A stretch of DNA of 38,517 bases from an uncultured Flavonifractor sp. (GCF_944385615.1 NZ_CALWXV010000023.1:1-38517); one strand, 5' to 3'. Shown: positions 1 through 8,455, counted from the stretch's first letter. A program made the numbers and translations. Notes: generated by a model not told the origin, from the letters alone.

Positions 1-28
1 CTTGTACTTCTTTGGCCTCTATACGCCA

Positions 29-65
29 GAAACCCGGCTTATACTTGATGCATAAACCGGGTTTC
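29..65. repeat. Inverted repeat at window edge
   Basis: GAAACCCGG at 29-37 pairs with CCGGGTTTC at 57-65, and the inner TTAT/ATAA extends the stem to 14 positions with one mismatch around a 9-nt loop. No U-tract follows directly. It may be the end of a transcript that enters from the left. I see no gene in bases 1-120. Confidence 0.5.
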
Positions 66-76
66 TCGACAGGCTG

Positions 77-104
77 AAGGCCGGCGCTGACGCGCCGGCC
101 TTTT
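77..104 (+). terminator. Intrinsic terminator, GC-rich hairpin with T4
   Basis: AAGGCCGGCGC (77-87) and GCGCCGGCCTT (92-102) form an 11-bp stem with a TGAC loop, followed by T residues on the plus strand. It fits termination of a plus-strand gene left of the window. It lies just past the ptb stop, so it may also stop ptb, though the minus strand has only two U's after the stem. Confidence 0.6.
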
Positions 105-120
105 GTGATAGGTAAGGCAA

Positions 121-1053
121 TTACTTCCCCTGCTGGGTCTTGCGCCACTCGTTGAGGACGGCGCAGAACACCAGGGACAGGAAGCTCTCCTCGGCCTTGG
201 CAGACCGGGAGGTGAGGGCGATGGGCACCTTGGCTCCCACCACCGCGCCGCAGGTGGTGGCGTGGGCGTGAATGAGCCAGCTCTTTACCAAGGTGTTGCC
301 GGCAATCAGGTCCTGGGCAATGATGCCGTCAAAGCCGCCGCCCGCCCAGGGGCAGTCATAGTTCTTCAGGCGGCAGGCCTCCTTGGAGATGATGAGGTCG
401 TAGGAAATGGGGCCCCACAGCTCACAATCGGCAAAGGGATGGGCCTTCTGCTCGGCCACCAGCCGCTGGGCCTCGATGGTGTCGGGCATGTGGAAGTTGA
501 CGTTCTCCACCAGGGCCATCAGAGCCAGCTTGGGATTTTCATAGCCAAAGGCCTTCAGCGCATCGGCGGTATTCTTGATGATGGCCTTTTTCTGGGTGGG
601 GTTGGGATTGACGATGATGGTCATGTCGGACAGGGCCAGCAGCTTGGGGTACTCGGGAATGGAGGCCAGAGACACATGGCTCATCAGCCGGTCGGTGCGC
701 AGGCCGTTTTTCTTGTCCAGCACCGGCATGAGGAAATCCCGGGTGGGCATGTTGCCCCGCATCAGGATGTCGCCCTCCCCGCAGTGGATGACGTCAATGG
801 CGGCCTGGGTCACATTGTGTCCCGGAGGGGTGTCCACCATGGTATAGGGCTCCTTGTCCAGCCCCAGCTTCTCCAGCTGCACCATGGTCCGGGCCCGGTC
901 TCCCACCAGCACAGGCTGCACAAAGCCCTCCTTCTGCGCCTGGAACAGGCCCTGGAGCATATTCTCGCCGTCAGCGCCGGCCAGTACGACCCGGAGAGGG
1001 GCATTCAGCTTGGGAACACGGCTGATAATTTCGTCGAAATTTTTCATTTCCAT
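121..1053 (-). CDS. ptb: Phosphate butyryltransferase / phosphate acetyltransferase family
   Basis: Transfers an acyl group between CoA and phosphate (acyl-CoA + Pi to acyl-phosphate + CoA), a cytosolic step that a kinase usually follows to make ATP and butyrate or acetate. The 310-residue length matches the Ptb family (about 300). Family blocks are visible: LMRGNMPTRDFL near residue 100, the stretch with NPNPTQKKAIIKN, ALVENVNFHMPDT, and a C-terminal GAKVPIALTSRSA. I chose the ATG at 1053 because GAGGG lies 8 nt upstream; an upstream GTG at 1068 is in frame but lies inside that site. No butyrate kinase gene is adjacent. A good -10/-35 pair lies 54-82 bp upstream. Ptb and the shorter Pta-like enzymes are hard to separate by eye, so the substrate (butyryl, acetyl or branched acyl) is unsettled. 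Confidence 0.85.
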   Translation of the reverse strand: MEMKNFDEIISRVPKLNAPLRVVLAGADGENMLQGLFQAQKEGFVQPVLVGDRARTMVQLEKLGLDKEPYTMVDTPPGHNVTQAAIDVIHCGEGDILMRGNMPTRDFLMPVLDKKNGLRTDRLMSHVSLASIPEYPKLLALSDMTIIVNPNPTQKKAIIKNTADALKAFGYENPKLALMALVENVNFHMPDTIEAQRLVAEQKAHPFADCELWGPISYDLIISKEACRLKNYDCPWAGGGFDGIIAQDLIAGNTLVKSWLIHAHATTCGAVVGAKVPIALTSRSAKAEESFLSLVFCAVLNEWRKTQQGK

Positions 1054-1106
1054 GGGATGATCCCTCACTTTTTCGATTGATACCGCACAGCGGCGTTTGT
1101 TCTATT

Positions 1107-1135
1107 ATTATACCGGATAGTTTTGGAGAATACAA
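1107..1135 (-). promoter_or_regulatory. Sigma-A promoter for ptb
   Basis: On the minus strand TTGTAT (1135-1130), a 17-bp spacer, then a perfect TATAAT (1112-1107). The start codon is about 54 bp downstream. Confidence 0.75.
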
Positions 1136-1168
1136 GGCATTTCCAGCTCCACCCCTGGAACGGCTTCC

Positions 1169-1209
1169 AAAAAAGCACCGCCGGCCGCCCGAATACGGGC
1201 GGCCGGCGG
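1169..1209 (-). terminator. Intrinsic terminator of trpB2
   Basis: A 14-bp perfect GC stem (1196-1209 with 1178-1191, 4-nt loop) is followed on the minus strand by six T's at 1174-1169. It starts 10 bp past the trpB2 stop and separates it from ptb. Confidence 0.9.
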
Positions 1210-1218
1210 CGGCAGGGA

Positions 1219-2604
1219 TCAGATCCCCTTGTTCTGGGGGATGTCGGGCAGGGAGTCAAAGCCCTTTTGCAGGTCCTCGTCGGTGGGGATATAGTCGGTC
1301 ATCTTGCCGCTGAGGTAGTTCTCATAGGCGGTCATATCAAAGAAGCCGGTACCGGTCAGGCCGAAGAGGATGGTCTTGGCCTCGCCGGTCTCCTTGCACT
1401 TGAGGGCCTCGTCAATGGCCCCCTTGATGGCGTGGGAGGACTCAGGGGCGGGCAGGATGGTCTCGTGCTTGGCAAAGAAGAGGGCCGCCTCAAAGACCTT
1501 GGTCTGCTCGTAGGCCACCGCCTCCATGTAGCCGTCGTGGTAGAGCTTGGAGAGGATGGGGCTCATACCGTGGTAGCGCAGGCCGCCGGCGTGGTTGGGG
1601 GCGGGGATGAAGCCGCAGCCCAGGGTATACATCCGGGCCATGGGGGTGACTCGGCCGGTGTCGCAGAAGTCGTAGGAGTACTTGCCCCGGGTGAGAGAGG
1701 GACAGGAGGCGGGCTCCACCGCCACAATGCGGGGGTTCTTCACGCCCCGGATCTTGTCTGCCACAAAGGGGGCGATGAGGCCGCCCAGGTTGGAGCCGCC
1801 GCCGGCGCAGCCCACCACAATGTCGGGGTACTCCCCCAGCTGCTCCATGGCCAGCTTGGACTCCAGACCGATAATGGACTGGTGGAGGAGCACCTGGTTG
1901 AGCACGCTGCCCAGCACATAGCGCTTGGCGCCGTTGCTGGCGGTGGCGGCCTCCACTGCCTCGGAGATGGCGCAGCCCAGGGAGCCGCTGGTACCGGGGT
2001 TTTCCGCCAGAATCTTGCGGCCTACCTCGGTCAGGTTGGAGGGCGAGGCCACTACGGACGCGTCAAAGACGTTCATCATGGCCTTGCGGAAGGGCTTTTG
2101 CTCATAGGAGCACTTGACCATGTACACGTCGCAGGCCAGGCCGAAGTAGGCGCAGGCCACGCTGAGGGCGGTGCCCCACTGACCGGCGCCCGTCTCGGTG
2201 GTGACGCCGGTCAGGCCCTGCTGCTTGGCGTAATAGGCCTGGGCCACGGCAGAGTTGAGCTTGTGGGAGCCGGAGGTATTGTTGCCCTCATACTTGTAGT
2301 AGATCTTGGCGGGGGTGCCCAGGGCCTTCTCCAGGTCATAGGCCCGGATGAGAGAGGAAGGCCGGTACATCTTGTAAATATCCAGAATCTGCTCGGGAAT
2401 GTCGATGTATTCGTGGGTTTCGTCCAGCTCCTGCCGGGCCAGCTCCTCACAGAAGATGGGGGCCAAGTCGGCCTCGGTCACCGGCTGGAGGGTACCGGGG
2501 TGGAGCATGGGGTCGGGCTGTTCCTTCATCACCGCCCGGAGGTTGAACCATTGCCGCGGCATCTGGTCTTCGGTCAAAAACAGCTTGTGAGGGATCTTGG
2601 TCAT
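1219..2604 (-). CDS. trpB: Tryptophan synthase beta-like protein, TrpB2 type
   Basis: PLP enzyme joining indole and serine to give tryptophan. At 461 residues it is longer than canonical TrpB (about 400) and carries the N-terminal extension of the TrpB2 group. PLP lysine K115 lies in SGSHKLNSA, the catalytic Glu region in TETGAGQWG (E137), and the phosphate-binding loop in CAGGGSNLGG. The start is the ATG at 2604, with AAAAGGAG seven nt upstream; the upstream in-frame codons are leader RNA. No trpA or other trp gene is near, so it probably works alone on free indole, or as a salvage enzyme. A T-box with a UGG specifier controls it, which supports a true tryptophan role. An own promoter and terminator make it monocistronic. 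Confidence 0.93.
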   Translation of the reverse strand: MTKIPHKLFLTEDQMPRQWFNLRAVMKEQPDPMLHPGTLQPVTEADLAPIFCEELARQELDETHEYIDIPEQILDIYKMYRPSSLIRAYDLEKALGTPAKIYYKYEGNNTSGSHKLNSAVAQAYYAKQQGLTGVTTETGAGQWGTALSVACAYFGLACDVYMVKCSYEQKPFRKAMMNVFDASVVASPSNLTEVGRKILAENPGTSGSLGCAISEAVEAATASNGAKRYVLGSVLNQVLLHQSIIGLESKLAMEQLGEYPDIVVGCAGGGSNLGGLIAPFVADKIRGVKNPRIVAVEPASCPSLTRGKYSYDFCDTGRVTPMARMYTLGCGFIPAPNHAGGLRYHGMSPILSKLYHDGYMEAVAYEQTKVFEAALFFAKHETILPAPESSHAIKGAIDEALKCKETGEAKTILFGLTGTGFFDMTAYENYLSGKMTDYIPTDEDLQKGFDSLPDIPQNKGI

Positions 2605-2644
2605 GTTCAAACACTCCTTTTCCTGTTGTGCGGGAGAGGGTATG

Positions 2645-2932
2645 AAAAAAGCCCTCGTCCCAAATACTTCTCTGGGACAAAGGCTGTAAACCTCTGCGGT
2701 GCCACCCGGATTGACGCGTCCAACAACGCGCCCGCTCACTTTCGTATGCCGTTCAGCACACGCTCCCCTGATAACGGGCGGAGTCCCCGTCTCGCTACTT
2801 GGTTTCCCGTTCGCTGTGCCCTCAAAAGTCCATTCACCCGGACGCCGCCTGCCGCGATCCCACCACCCGCAGCTCTCTGTGAGGCCTTGATACCGGACTA
2901 CTCCTCTTTGTCATCGGTTTGACGATTTAGTT
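2645..2932 (-). promoter_or_regulatory. Tryptophan T-box leader with attenuator terminator
   Basis: On the minus strand the leader has the AGAGAGC and GGTGGGA elements of stem I, and a specifier loop reading GTGAA-TGG-ACTTTTGAG, with the Trp codon UGG at 2832-2830. The T-box core GGGTGGCACCGC lies at about 2707-2696. The terminator is a 12-bp stem (2684-2673 with 2662-2651) plus six T's (2650-2645). T-box family knowledge: uncharged tRNA(Trp) pairs with specifier and T-box and stabilises the antiterminator, so trpB2 is read when tryptophan is short. The exact 5' end is inferred from the promoter. Confidence 0.95.
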
Positions 2933-2938
2933 TGGCAT

Positions 2939-2967
2939 AGTATACCGCCCCCTTCTCCATTTGTCAA
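2939..2967 (-). promoter_or_regulatory. Near-consensus sigma-A promoter of trpB2 T-box transcript
   Basis: TTGACA (2967-2962), 17-bp spacer, TATACT (2944-2939) on the minus strand. This fixes the 5' end of the T-box RNA near 2932. Confidence 0.9.
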
Positions 2968-2992
2968 GGGGTAATTTCCTTTTTTGTTTGCC

Positions 2993-3015
2993 GGGGCGGG
3001 GACAAGCCCCGCCCC
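2993..3015. repeat. GGGGCGGGG hairpin downstream of the Ca2+ ATPase
   Basis: GGGGCGGGG (2993-3001) pairs with CCCCGCCCC (3007-3015), loop ACAAG. There is no U-tract on either side. A similar hairpin with a CAAG-type loop occurs at 15741-15760, so this may be a small dispersed palindrome placed 3' of genes. Confidence 0.6.
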
Positions 3016-3028
3016 ATATGGACTCTGT

Positions 3029-5656
3029 TCACCTCCCCACTGTTATCGGCTGGGATACCCGTTTGCCCGGCCTGCGGCTTCGGTGGGCGGCCTTCACCCC
3101 CTCGCACACCACCACCGGCGCCAGGGCCAGAGCGGCCACCACCCCCCAGGCCTGGCCCGACAAGGGCACGGTGGAAAAGATGCGCTGCAAGGGGGGCACC
3201 AGCAGCACCGCCAACTGCATGGCCAGCCCGATGAGAAAGGCCCGGTTCATGGCCGGGTTGGAGGTCACCCCCAGCCGGAACAGGGAGGCCTCCTCGCTGC
3301 GCACATCGAAGGCGTGAAAGAGCTGACACAAGGTCAGGGTGGCAAAGGCCATGGTGTTGGCCGCCGCCAGACTGCCGCCGGGAAGCACCCAGGCCCCCAG
3401 CACATAGGCCCCCAGGGTGAGGGCCCCCACCAAAATCCCCTGCCAGGCCAGCCGGAAGGCAAAGCCGTGGGCGAAAAGGGACTCCCCCGCCTGCCGGGGC
3501 GGCTGGTCCATCACCCCCGGCTCCACCGGCTCCACCCCCAAAGCCAGGGCAGGCAGGGAGTCGGTGACCAGATTGAGCCACAGCAGCTGGACCGGAGCCA
3601 AGGGCATCTCCGGGAACCGGAACAGGGTGGCTAGGGCGATGGTCAGAATCTCCCCGATGTTGCAGGACAGCAGATAATGAATGGCCTTTTTGATGTTGGC
3701 ATAGATCCCTCGTCCCTCCTCCACCGCCGCCACAATGGTGGCGAAATTGTCGTCGGTGAGGATCATGTCGGCGGCCCCCCGGGCCACGTCGGTGCCGCTC
3801 TTCCCCATGGCGCAGCCGATGTCGGCAGCCTTCAGGGCGGGGGCGTCGTTGGTGCCGTCCCCAGTCATGGCCACCACCTTTCCTCTGGCCTGCCAAGCCT
3901 TTACGATACGTAATTTGTGCTCAGGAGATACCCGAGCGTATACTGCAAACTTGTCCACCTCCTCTTCCAAAGCGGGCTGAGGGAGAAAATCCAGGTCCTC
4001 CCCGGTGAGGGCCCGGTCTCCGGGGCGGCAGATCCCCAACTCCCGGGCCACCGCCACGGCGGTGAGCTTGTGGTCCCCGGTAATCATCACCGGCCGCACC
4101 CCTGCCCGGTAGCACTGCTCCACCGCCCGGCGCACCTCCGGCCGGGGCGGGTCCATCATGCCCAGCAGCCCCACAAAGGTGAGACCTCCTTCCAGGTGGG
4201 GACTGTCCAGGGCGGGCGGCAGGGCCTCCAGGTCCTTATAGGCCACCCCCAGCACCCGCAGGGCCTTGTCCGCCATGGCCTCGTTGCGGGCGGTAAGCCG
4301 CCGCAGAGCGCCCTCGGCCAGCCGGCACTTCCGGGCCAGCACGTCGGGGGCTCCCTTGACCATCACCCGATAGCCGCCCCCCGGTTTTTGATGTACGGTT
4401 GTCATGAGTTTTCGTTCCGAATCAAAGGGGATCTCCCCTTTTCTGGGCCACTCCTCCTCCAATTTGTTTTTGTCCAGCTCCGCCCGGGCCGCCGCCTCCA
4501 CCAGAGCCGCCTCGGTGGGGTCGCCGGTACACACCGGGGTGTGCCCCTTCCAAGCCAGCCCGGCGTCGCCGCACAAAGCCCCGATGGTGAGGGCCAGATC
4601 CCGCTCCCCCTGGCGGATGGTCCAGATATCCACCACCGTCATTTTGTTTTGGGTCAATGTGCCCGTCTTGTCCGAGCAGATCACCCCGGCGCACCCCAGG
4701 GTCTCCACCGCCGGCAGCTTTTTCACGATGGCCCGCCGCTTGGCCATGCGGCTCACCCCCAGGGCCAGCACGATGGAGATGATGGCAGGCAGGCCCTCCG
4801 GGATGGCGGCCACCGCCAGGGACACGGCGGTGAGGAACATCTCCAGCAGATTGCGCCCCTGGAGCAGCCCCACCCCGAACATCACCGCGCACACGCACAG
4901 GCAGAGAAAAGACAGGGTCTTGGAGATCTCCCCCATCTTTTTCTGCAAGGGGGTCTGGGTGTCGCCCTTTTCCAACAGCAGTCCGGCGATGTGGCCCACC
5001 TCGGTATCCATGCCGGTGGCGGTGACCAGACAGGTGGCCCGCCCCCGGGTGACCACCGTGGCGGAGAGGAGCAGGTTGCGCCGCTCCGCCAGGGGGGTGT
5101 CGGCGGGCAGGGGGCCCAGGGCCCCTTTGTTCACCGGGGCGGACTCGCCGGTCATAGCCGACTCGTCGGCCTGGAGGCCCGCCGCCTCCAGAATACGGCA
5201 GTCGGCAGGCACCAGGTCCCCCGCCTCCAGCTTGATGACGTCGCCGGGCACCAGCTTTTCCGCCTCTACCCGGACCACCACCCCGTCCCGCAGGGCGTGG
5301 GCCGCCGGGGCGGACATCTGACTTAACGCCTCCAGGGCCTTTCGGGCGCTGTCCTCCTGGGACAGGGAGATGACAGCGTTGACCGCCACAATGCCCAGAA
5401 TGATGACCGCGTCCAGCCAATCCTCTCCCCCGCTGGCCCACAGGGACAGGGCCGCCGCCGCCAGCAGCACCAAAATCATAGGGTCCTTCAGCTGGCCCGC
5501 CAGTCGGGCCAAAAAAGACGCCTCCTGCCTGTGGGCCAGCCGGTTTGGCCCGTGGGCCACCAGCCGCCGGGCGGCCTCCGCCCCGGTCAGCCCGTTTTTG
5601 TCGCTTCTCAGTTCCTCCAGCGCCTGCTTGATACTCTGCGTATGCCATTGTGCCAT
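3029..5656 (-). CDS. P-type Ca2+-transporting ATPase (SERCA-like, type IIA)
   Basis: Inner-membrane pump that uses ATP to export Ca2+. The 875-residue length fits bacterial type IIA pumps such as B. subtilis YloB. Parts in order: N-terminal cation ATPase domain; TM pair near 55-98; actuator loop with TGES (169-172); TM4 AIPEGLPA (285-292), part of the Ca2+ site; phosphorylation site CSDKTGTLT with Asp329; nucleotide domain with KGAPD; hinge TGDGTNDAPALK; TM6 NLVTDSLPALALG, whose Asn and Asp are Ca2+ ligands in SERCA; C-terminal cation ATPase domain. The ATG at 5656 has AAGGAG nine nt upstream; the in-frame codons before it cover the promoter. Ion choice is inferred from the TM4/TM6 motifs, and Mn2+ is a possible second substrate. 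Confidence 0.93.
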   Translation of the reverse strand: MAQWHTQSIKQALEELRSDKNGLTGAEAARRLVAHGPNRLAHRQEASFLARLAGQLKDPMILVLLAAAALSLWASGGEDWLDAVIILGIVAVNAVISLSQEDSARKALEALSQMSAPAAHALRDGVVVRVEAEKLVPGDVIKLEAGDLVPADCRILEAAGLQADESAMTGESAPVNKGALGPLPADTPLAERRNLLLSATVVTRGRATCLVTATGMDTEVGHIAGLLLEKGDTQTPLQKKMGEISKTLSFLCLCVCAVMFGVGLLQGRNLLEMFLTAVSLAVAAIPEGLPAIISIVLALGVSRMAKRRAIVKKLPAVETLGCAGVICSDKTGTLTQNKMTVVDIWTIRQGERDLALTIGALCGDAGLAWKGHTPVCTGDPTEAALVEAAARAELDKNKLEEEWPRKGEIPFDSERKLMTTVHQKPGGGYRVMVKGAPDVLARKCRLAEGALRRLTARNEAMADKALRVLGVAYKDLEALPPALDSPHLEGGLTFVGLLGMMDPPRPEVRRAVEQCYRAGVRPVMITGDHKLTAVAVARELGICRPGDRALTGEDLDFLPQPALEEEVDKFAVYARVSPEHKLRIVKAWQARGKVVAMTGDGTNDAPALKAADIGCAMGKSGTDVARGAADMILTDDNFATIVAAVEEGRGIYANIKKAIHYLLSCNIGEILTIALATLFRFPEMPLAPVQLLWLNLVTDSLPALALGVEPVEPGVMDQPPRQAGESLFAHGFAFRLAWQGILVGALTLGAYVLGAWVLPGGSLAAANTMAFATLTLCQLFHAFDVRSEEASLFRLGVTSNPAMNRAFLIGLAMQLAVLLVPPLQRIFSTVPLSGQAWGVVAALALAPVVVCEGVKAAHRSRRPGKRVSQPITVGR

Positions 5657-5700
5657 GCTCCCCCGCTCCTTGCCTCTTTTGTTTTCCAGCTTTTGGATAT

Positions 5701-5709
5701 AGTATAGCA
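5701..5709 (-). promoter_or_regulatory. Extended -10 promoter of the Ca2+ ATPase gene
   Basis: TGCTATACT on the minus strand, 45 bp before the start codon. No good -35 is seen, which is usual for extended -10 promoters. Confidence 0.6.
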
Positions 5710-5780
5710 GGCCTGTCCCCCGGAAACGGGGGAAAGCTGGCAGGCGGCGGAAAAAGGCAAGCATCTACGGTAAGCCTGTG

Positions 5781-5820
5781 TGTAAAAATGCCTCCACCGG
5801 TTGGTGGAGGCATTTTTACA
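5781..5820 (-). terminator. Terminator after the family-5 binding protein gene
   Basis: Perfect 18-bp inverted repeat (5781-5798 and 5803-5820) with a GGTT loop. Each arm contains five A or T residues at its outer end, so it can act in both directions. It begins 11 bp past the stop of the minus-strand gene. Confidence 0.88.
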
Positions 5821-5830
5821 ACATATTGAA

Positions 5831-7375
5831 TCAGCTTTCAATTTTCCACTGGGCAAACTGGTAAAATAGATTCTGCTGGGTGGGGGTCAGGTCAGACAGG
5901 ACGCTCCACTGGGTGAGCACCGACCAGTTTTTGAAGCAGAGCACCGCAAATGGGGGCTCCTCTGCCAAACGCTCATAAAGCCGCTGGGCGCTCAGGTCCC
6001 GGCCCTGGCCGGAGGCGGCCCGGTAGGTCTGAAGGAGCTGGGCCGTCTCGGTATCGCTGTAGCCCCCGTAATTCAGGGACCCGCCGGCGGTGATGAGGGG
6101 GGTCAGATCAAAGTCGGCGGTGAGCCGCACCTCCCCCAGATAGAGGTCAAAGTTCCCCTTTTCCAGGGCGGAGATATAGCTGTCCCACTCCAGCTTGGTG
6201 AGGGTGGCGCTGATGCCCATGTCGTTGAGGCCGTTGACCAGGTGCTGGGCCGCCGCCGCCCGGTCGGCGTTTTCAGTGGACACCACCAGCTCCAGCTGGA
6301 GCTTCTGCCTGCCGTTGACCCAGCCGCTGTCGCCCCGGGTCCATCCCGCCTCGGTAAGGGCCTCGGCTACCGCCTGGGAGGAATAGCTCAGCTGCTCGGC
6401 CAGACTTTCCGCATACAGGGGGCTGGCAGGGGAGACAGGCAGAGCGGCGGCCTGGGCGTGTCGGGAAAAGAGGGCGGTAGCCACCGAGTCCCGGTCAAAG
6501 GCCCGCAGCAGGGCCTTCCGCACCCCCGCGTCCCGGCAGGGACCGCTGGTGGTGTTGAAGCCCACATACACCATAGTGGTGGTGGGATAGTCCACCGTGT
6601 CAAAGGAGCCGGAAAAGCCCAGGGCATTGGTGGCGGTCAGGTCGGTGCTCACCAGGGTGACCTCTTTGGTGTCAAAGGCCCGGATCAAATCGTCCGCCTC
6701 CTGCATGGTCCGCAGGGGGATGGCGTCCAGGCTCAGCTCCTCCCCCTGCCACCAGCTCTGGTTGGCGGTGAGGGTCAGCTCCTCCCCGCTCCCCGTCAGC
6801 ACGTAAGGCCCGGTGCCCAGGGGGGTGCCGCCGGTCTCCTTGACCACAGGGATATCCAGCAGGGCGGGCAGAGCTCCGTTGGCCCGCTTGAGGGTAATGG
6901 TGACCGTCCCCTCCCCGGCTGTGATGGCGGTAATATCGGTAAAGCGGGCAGAGTACAGGGTGCTGGTACGGGCCAGCTCCAAAGAGGACACCACCTCCGC
7001 CGCCGTCAGGGGGCTTCCGTCGGAGAAGGTAACGCCGGAGCGCAGGGTAAAGGTCCAGGTCAGCCCGTCGGCCGACATGGTATAGCCGGAGCACAGCTGC
7101 TCCTGGGGCTCAAACTGCTGGTCCAGCACAAAAAGCCCCTCATACATCAGCCCCGCCAGGGTCAGATTGGTGCGGTTGCCCCCGGTAATGGGGTGGAATC
7201 CCGCCTCCGGGTAGCAGGCCAGGGCAAATTCCAGCCCTGTGGGGGTGGCGGTGGGAGTAACGCTGGCGGTGGGCTGGACGGACTCCACCGGCGGCTCACC
7301 CCCGGTACAGCCGGTCAGGGCCAGACAGAGGGCCGCCCCCAGCGCCGCCAGCCGCAGTCGTGTTCGTTTCTTCAA
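5831..7375 (-). CDS. ABC transporter substrate-binding lipoprotein, family 5 (peptide/nickel type)
   Basis: Extracytoplasmic, lipid-anchored binding protein of the OppA/DppA class (SBP_bac_5), 514 residues. The signal peptide MKKRTRLRLAALGAALCLALTGC ends in a lipobox LTGC (Cys23), followed by a Pro/Thr-rich linker. Family features include the region FEPQEQLCSGYTMSADGLTW, TFTLRSGVTFSDGSPLTA, and GTGPYVLTG. The start is TTG at 7375: AAGGAGGGG lies 6 nt upstream and the signal peptide begins there. No permease or ATPase gene is beside it, so it is an orphan binding protein whose partner lies elsewhere. The ligand (oligopeptide, nickel chelate or other) cannot be told from the sequence. Confidence 0.88.
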   Translation of the reverse strand: MKKRTRLRLAALGAALCLALTGCTGGEPPVESVQPTASVTPTATPTGLEFALACYPEAGFHPITGGNRTNLTLAGLMYEGLFVLDQQFEPQEQLCSGYTMSADGLTWTFTLRSGVTFSDGSPLTAAEVVSSLELARTSTLYSARFTDITAITAGEGTVTITLKRANGALPALLDIPVVKETGGTPLGTGPYVLTGSGEELTLTANQSWWQGEELSLDAIPLRTMQEADDLIRAFDTKEVTLVSTDLTATNALGFSGSFDTVDYPTTTMVYVGFNTTSGPCRDAGVRKALLRAFDRDSVATALFSRHAQAAALPVSPASPLYAESLAEQLSYSSQAVAEALTEAGWTRGDSGWVNGRQKLQLELVVSTENADRAAAAQHLVNGLNDMGISATLTKLEWDSYISALEKGNFDLYLGEVRLTADFDLTPLITAGGSLNYGGYSDTETAQLLQTYRAASGQGRDLSAQRLYERLAEEPPFAVLCFKNWSVLTQWSVLSDLTPTQQNLFYQFAQWKIES

Positions 7376-7405
7376 GGACAGCCCCTCCTTGTCTGTTTGC
7401 TATAT

Positions 7406-7445
7406 AAAAAAATGTCTTTCCGGGAATTCACTTCCCGGAAAGACA
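7406..7445 (-). terminator. Intrinsic terminator closing repeat copy A
   Basis: Minus strand: a 14-bp stem (7445-7432 with 7426-7413), 5-nt loop, followed by seven T's at 7412-7406. It forms the last hairpin of the 138-bp element and should end the pgeF transcript. Confidence 0.9.
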
Positions 7446-7550
7446 CCCCGACCCGCGCCACGGGGCGCGAAACCGGGGGTATCGAGCCAAGTCGCCGGCG
7501 TTCCGCCGGCACGCAGGCTCGTATCTAGGGGGTATTGGGTACCCCCTAGA
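7413..7550 (-). repeat. 138-bp structured 3'-UTR element, copy A (after pgeF)
   Basis: Read on the minus strand the element holds: an 11-bp hairpin TCTAGGGGGTA/TACCCCCTAGA (7550-7524); an outer stem CGAGCC/GGCTCG enclosing a GCCGGCG/CGCCGGC hairpin; an ACCCCG/CGGGGGT stem enclosing CGCGCC/GGCGCG; and a terminal 14-bp terminator hairpin. The pgeF stop codon (7548-7546) lies inside the first hairpin. Copy B at 8456-8593 is the same length and about 90% identical by eye (14 differences). Three pairs of differences keep base pairing. I do not recognise it as a named RNA family. Confidence 0.85.
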
Positions 7551-8358
7551 GCAATGCGATCATGGCCGCCTGACTCCCCCGCTCCCCGTGGGTAAAGCGA
7601 TGGGACCAGTACTTGTCGTGGAGACAGGCGGTGCAGTCGGCAGACACGGCGATATGGGCCGGGTCCAGCCCGGCGTTTTCCAGCCGCCGGGCATTGAGGG
7701 CCTTCAGATCCACGTGGAACTTGCCGGTGGGCAGCACCTGGATACAGTGCAGGGCGGAGGCCCCCATGGCCTCGGTCATGGCGTTGGGCACGTCCTCGTG
7801 GGTCTCAAAGCAGCACTTGGAGATGCCGGGGCCGATGGCGGCCAGAATGTCCAGCCGCTGGCAGCCATAGCAATCCACCATCCGCTCTACCGCCTTGGCG
7901 GCAATGCCCAGGGCGGTACCCCGCCATCCGGCGTGGACCGCCCCCACCACCCGGCGCACCGGGTCGTAGAGCAAAATGGGCAGGCAATCGGCGGTAAAGA
8001 CGGTGAGCACCACCCCGGGGATGTCGGTGACCAGGCCGTCGGCCTGCCAGGGCTCTGGTTGATCCAGGCCGATACCCAGATCGGCGGAGGTGACCGAACG
8101 CACCGTATCCCCATGGACCTGACTGGCACATACCACCTGCTTGACGTCGGCCCCGATGGCGGCGCAGAACCGGCGGTAGTTCTCCTTCACCCGGTCCGGG
8201 TCGTCCCCCCGGTTCATGCCCAGGTTGAGGGAGTCATAGATCCCCTCCGACACGCCCCCCAGCCGGGTGGAAAAGCCGTGGGCCACCCCGCCGGCTTCCT
8301 CAAAGCCATCAGCGGCCAAATAGAGCAGGCCATTTTGATTGTGTTCCATGATGTTCAT
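7546..8358 (-). CDS. pgeF: PgeF/YfiH laccase-domain protein (purine nucleoside phosphorylase family)
   Basis: 270-residue protein of the multi-copper polyphenol oxidoreductase (YfiH, DUF152) family. Members have been shown to act on purine nucleosides (phosphorolysis of adenosine and inosine, adenosine deamination) and in E. coli to clean up peptidoglycan precursors. The metal site is visible: His82 in SQVHGDTV, Cys125 in TADCLPILL and His142 in VHAGWRGT. The C-terminus CTACLHDKYWSHRFTHGERG is also typical. The ATG at 8358 has AAGGAGG seven nt upstream. The gene stands alone between two copies of the 138-bp structured element, and its TAG stop is built into the first hairpin of copy A. A purine role would suit the purine-type genes farther on, but the distance is large. 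Confidence 0.92.
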   Translation of the reverse strand: MNIMEHNQNGLLYLAADGFEEAGGVAHGFSTRLGGVSEGIYDSLNLGMNRGDDPDRVKENYRRFCAAIGADVKQVVCASQVHGDTVRSVTSADLGIGLDQPEPWQADGLVTDIPGVVLTVFTADCLPILLYDPVRRVVGAVHAGWRGTALGIAAKAVERMVDCYGCQRLDILAAIGPGISKCCFETHEDVPNAMTEAMGASALHCIQVLPTGKFHVDLKALNARRLENAGLDPAHIAVSADCTACLHDKYWSHRFTHGERGSQAAMIALL

Positions 8359-8455
8359 GGGGATTCCTCCTTGGGGAACAGATCCGTTTGGGGGATTTGC
8401 AGAGCCCAATAAAGGCATTGGTCCGCCCAATTACAGACTGAATGGACATTAAATC

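Noticed and set aside
1123-2922. Long plus-strand open frame opposite trpB2 (599 codons)
   Set aside because: Gly/His/Gln-rich mirror of a GC-rich real gene, with no family motifs and no RBS; it also runs through the T-box.
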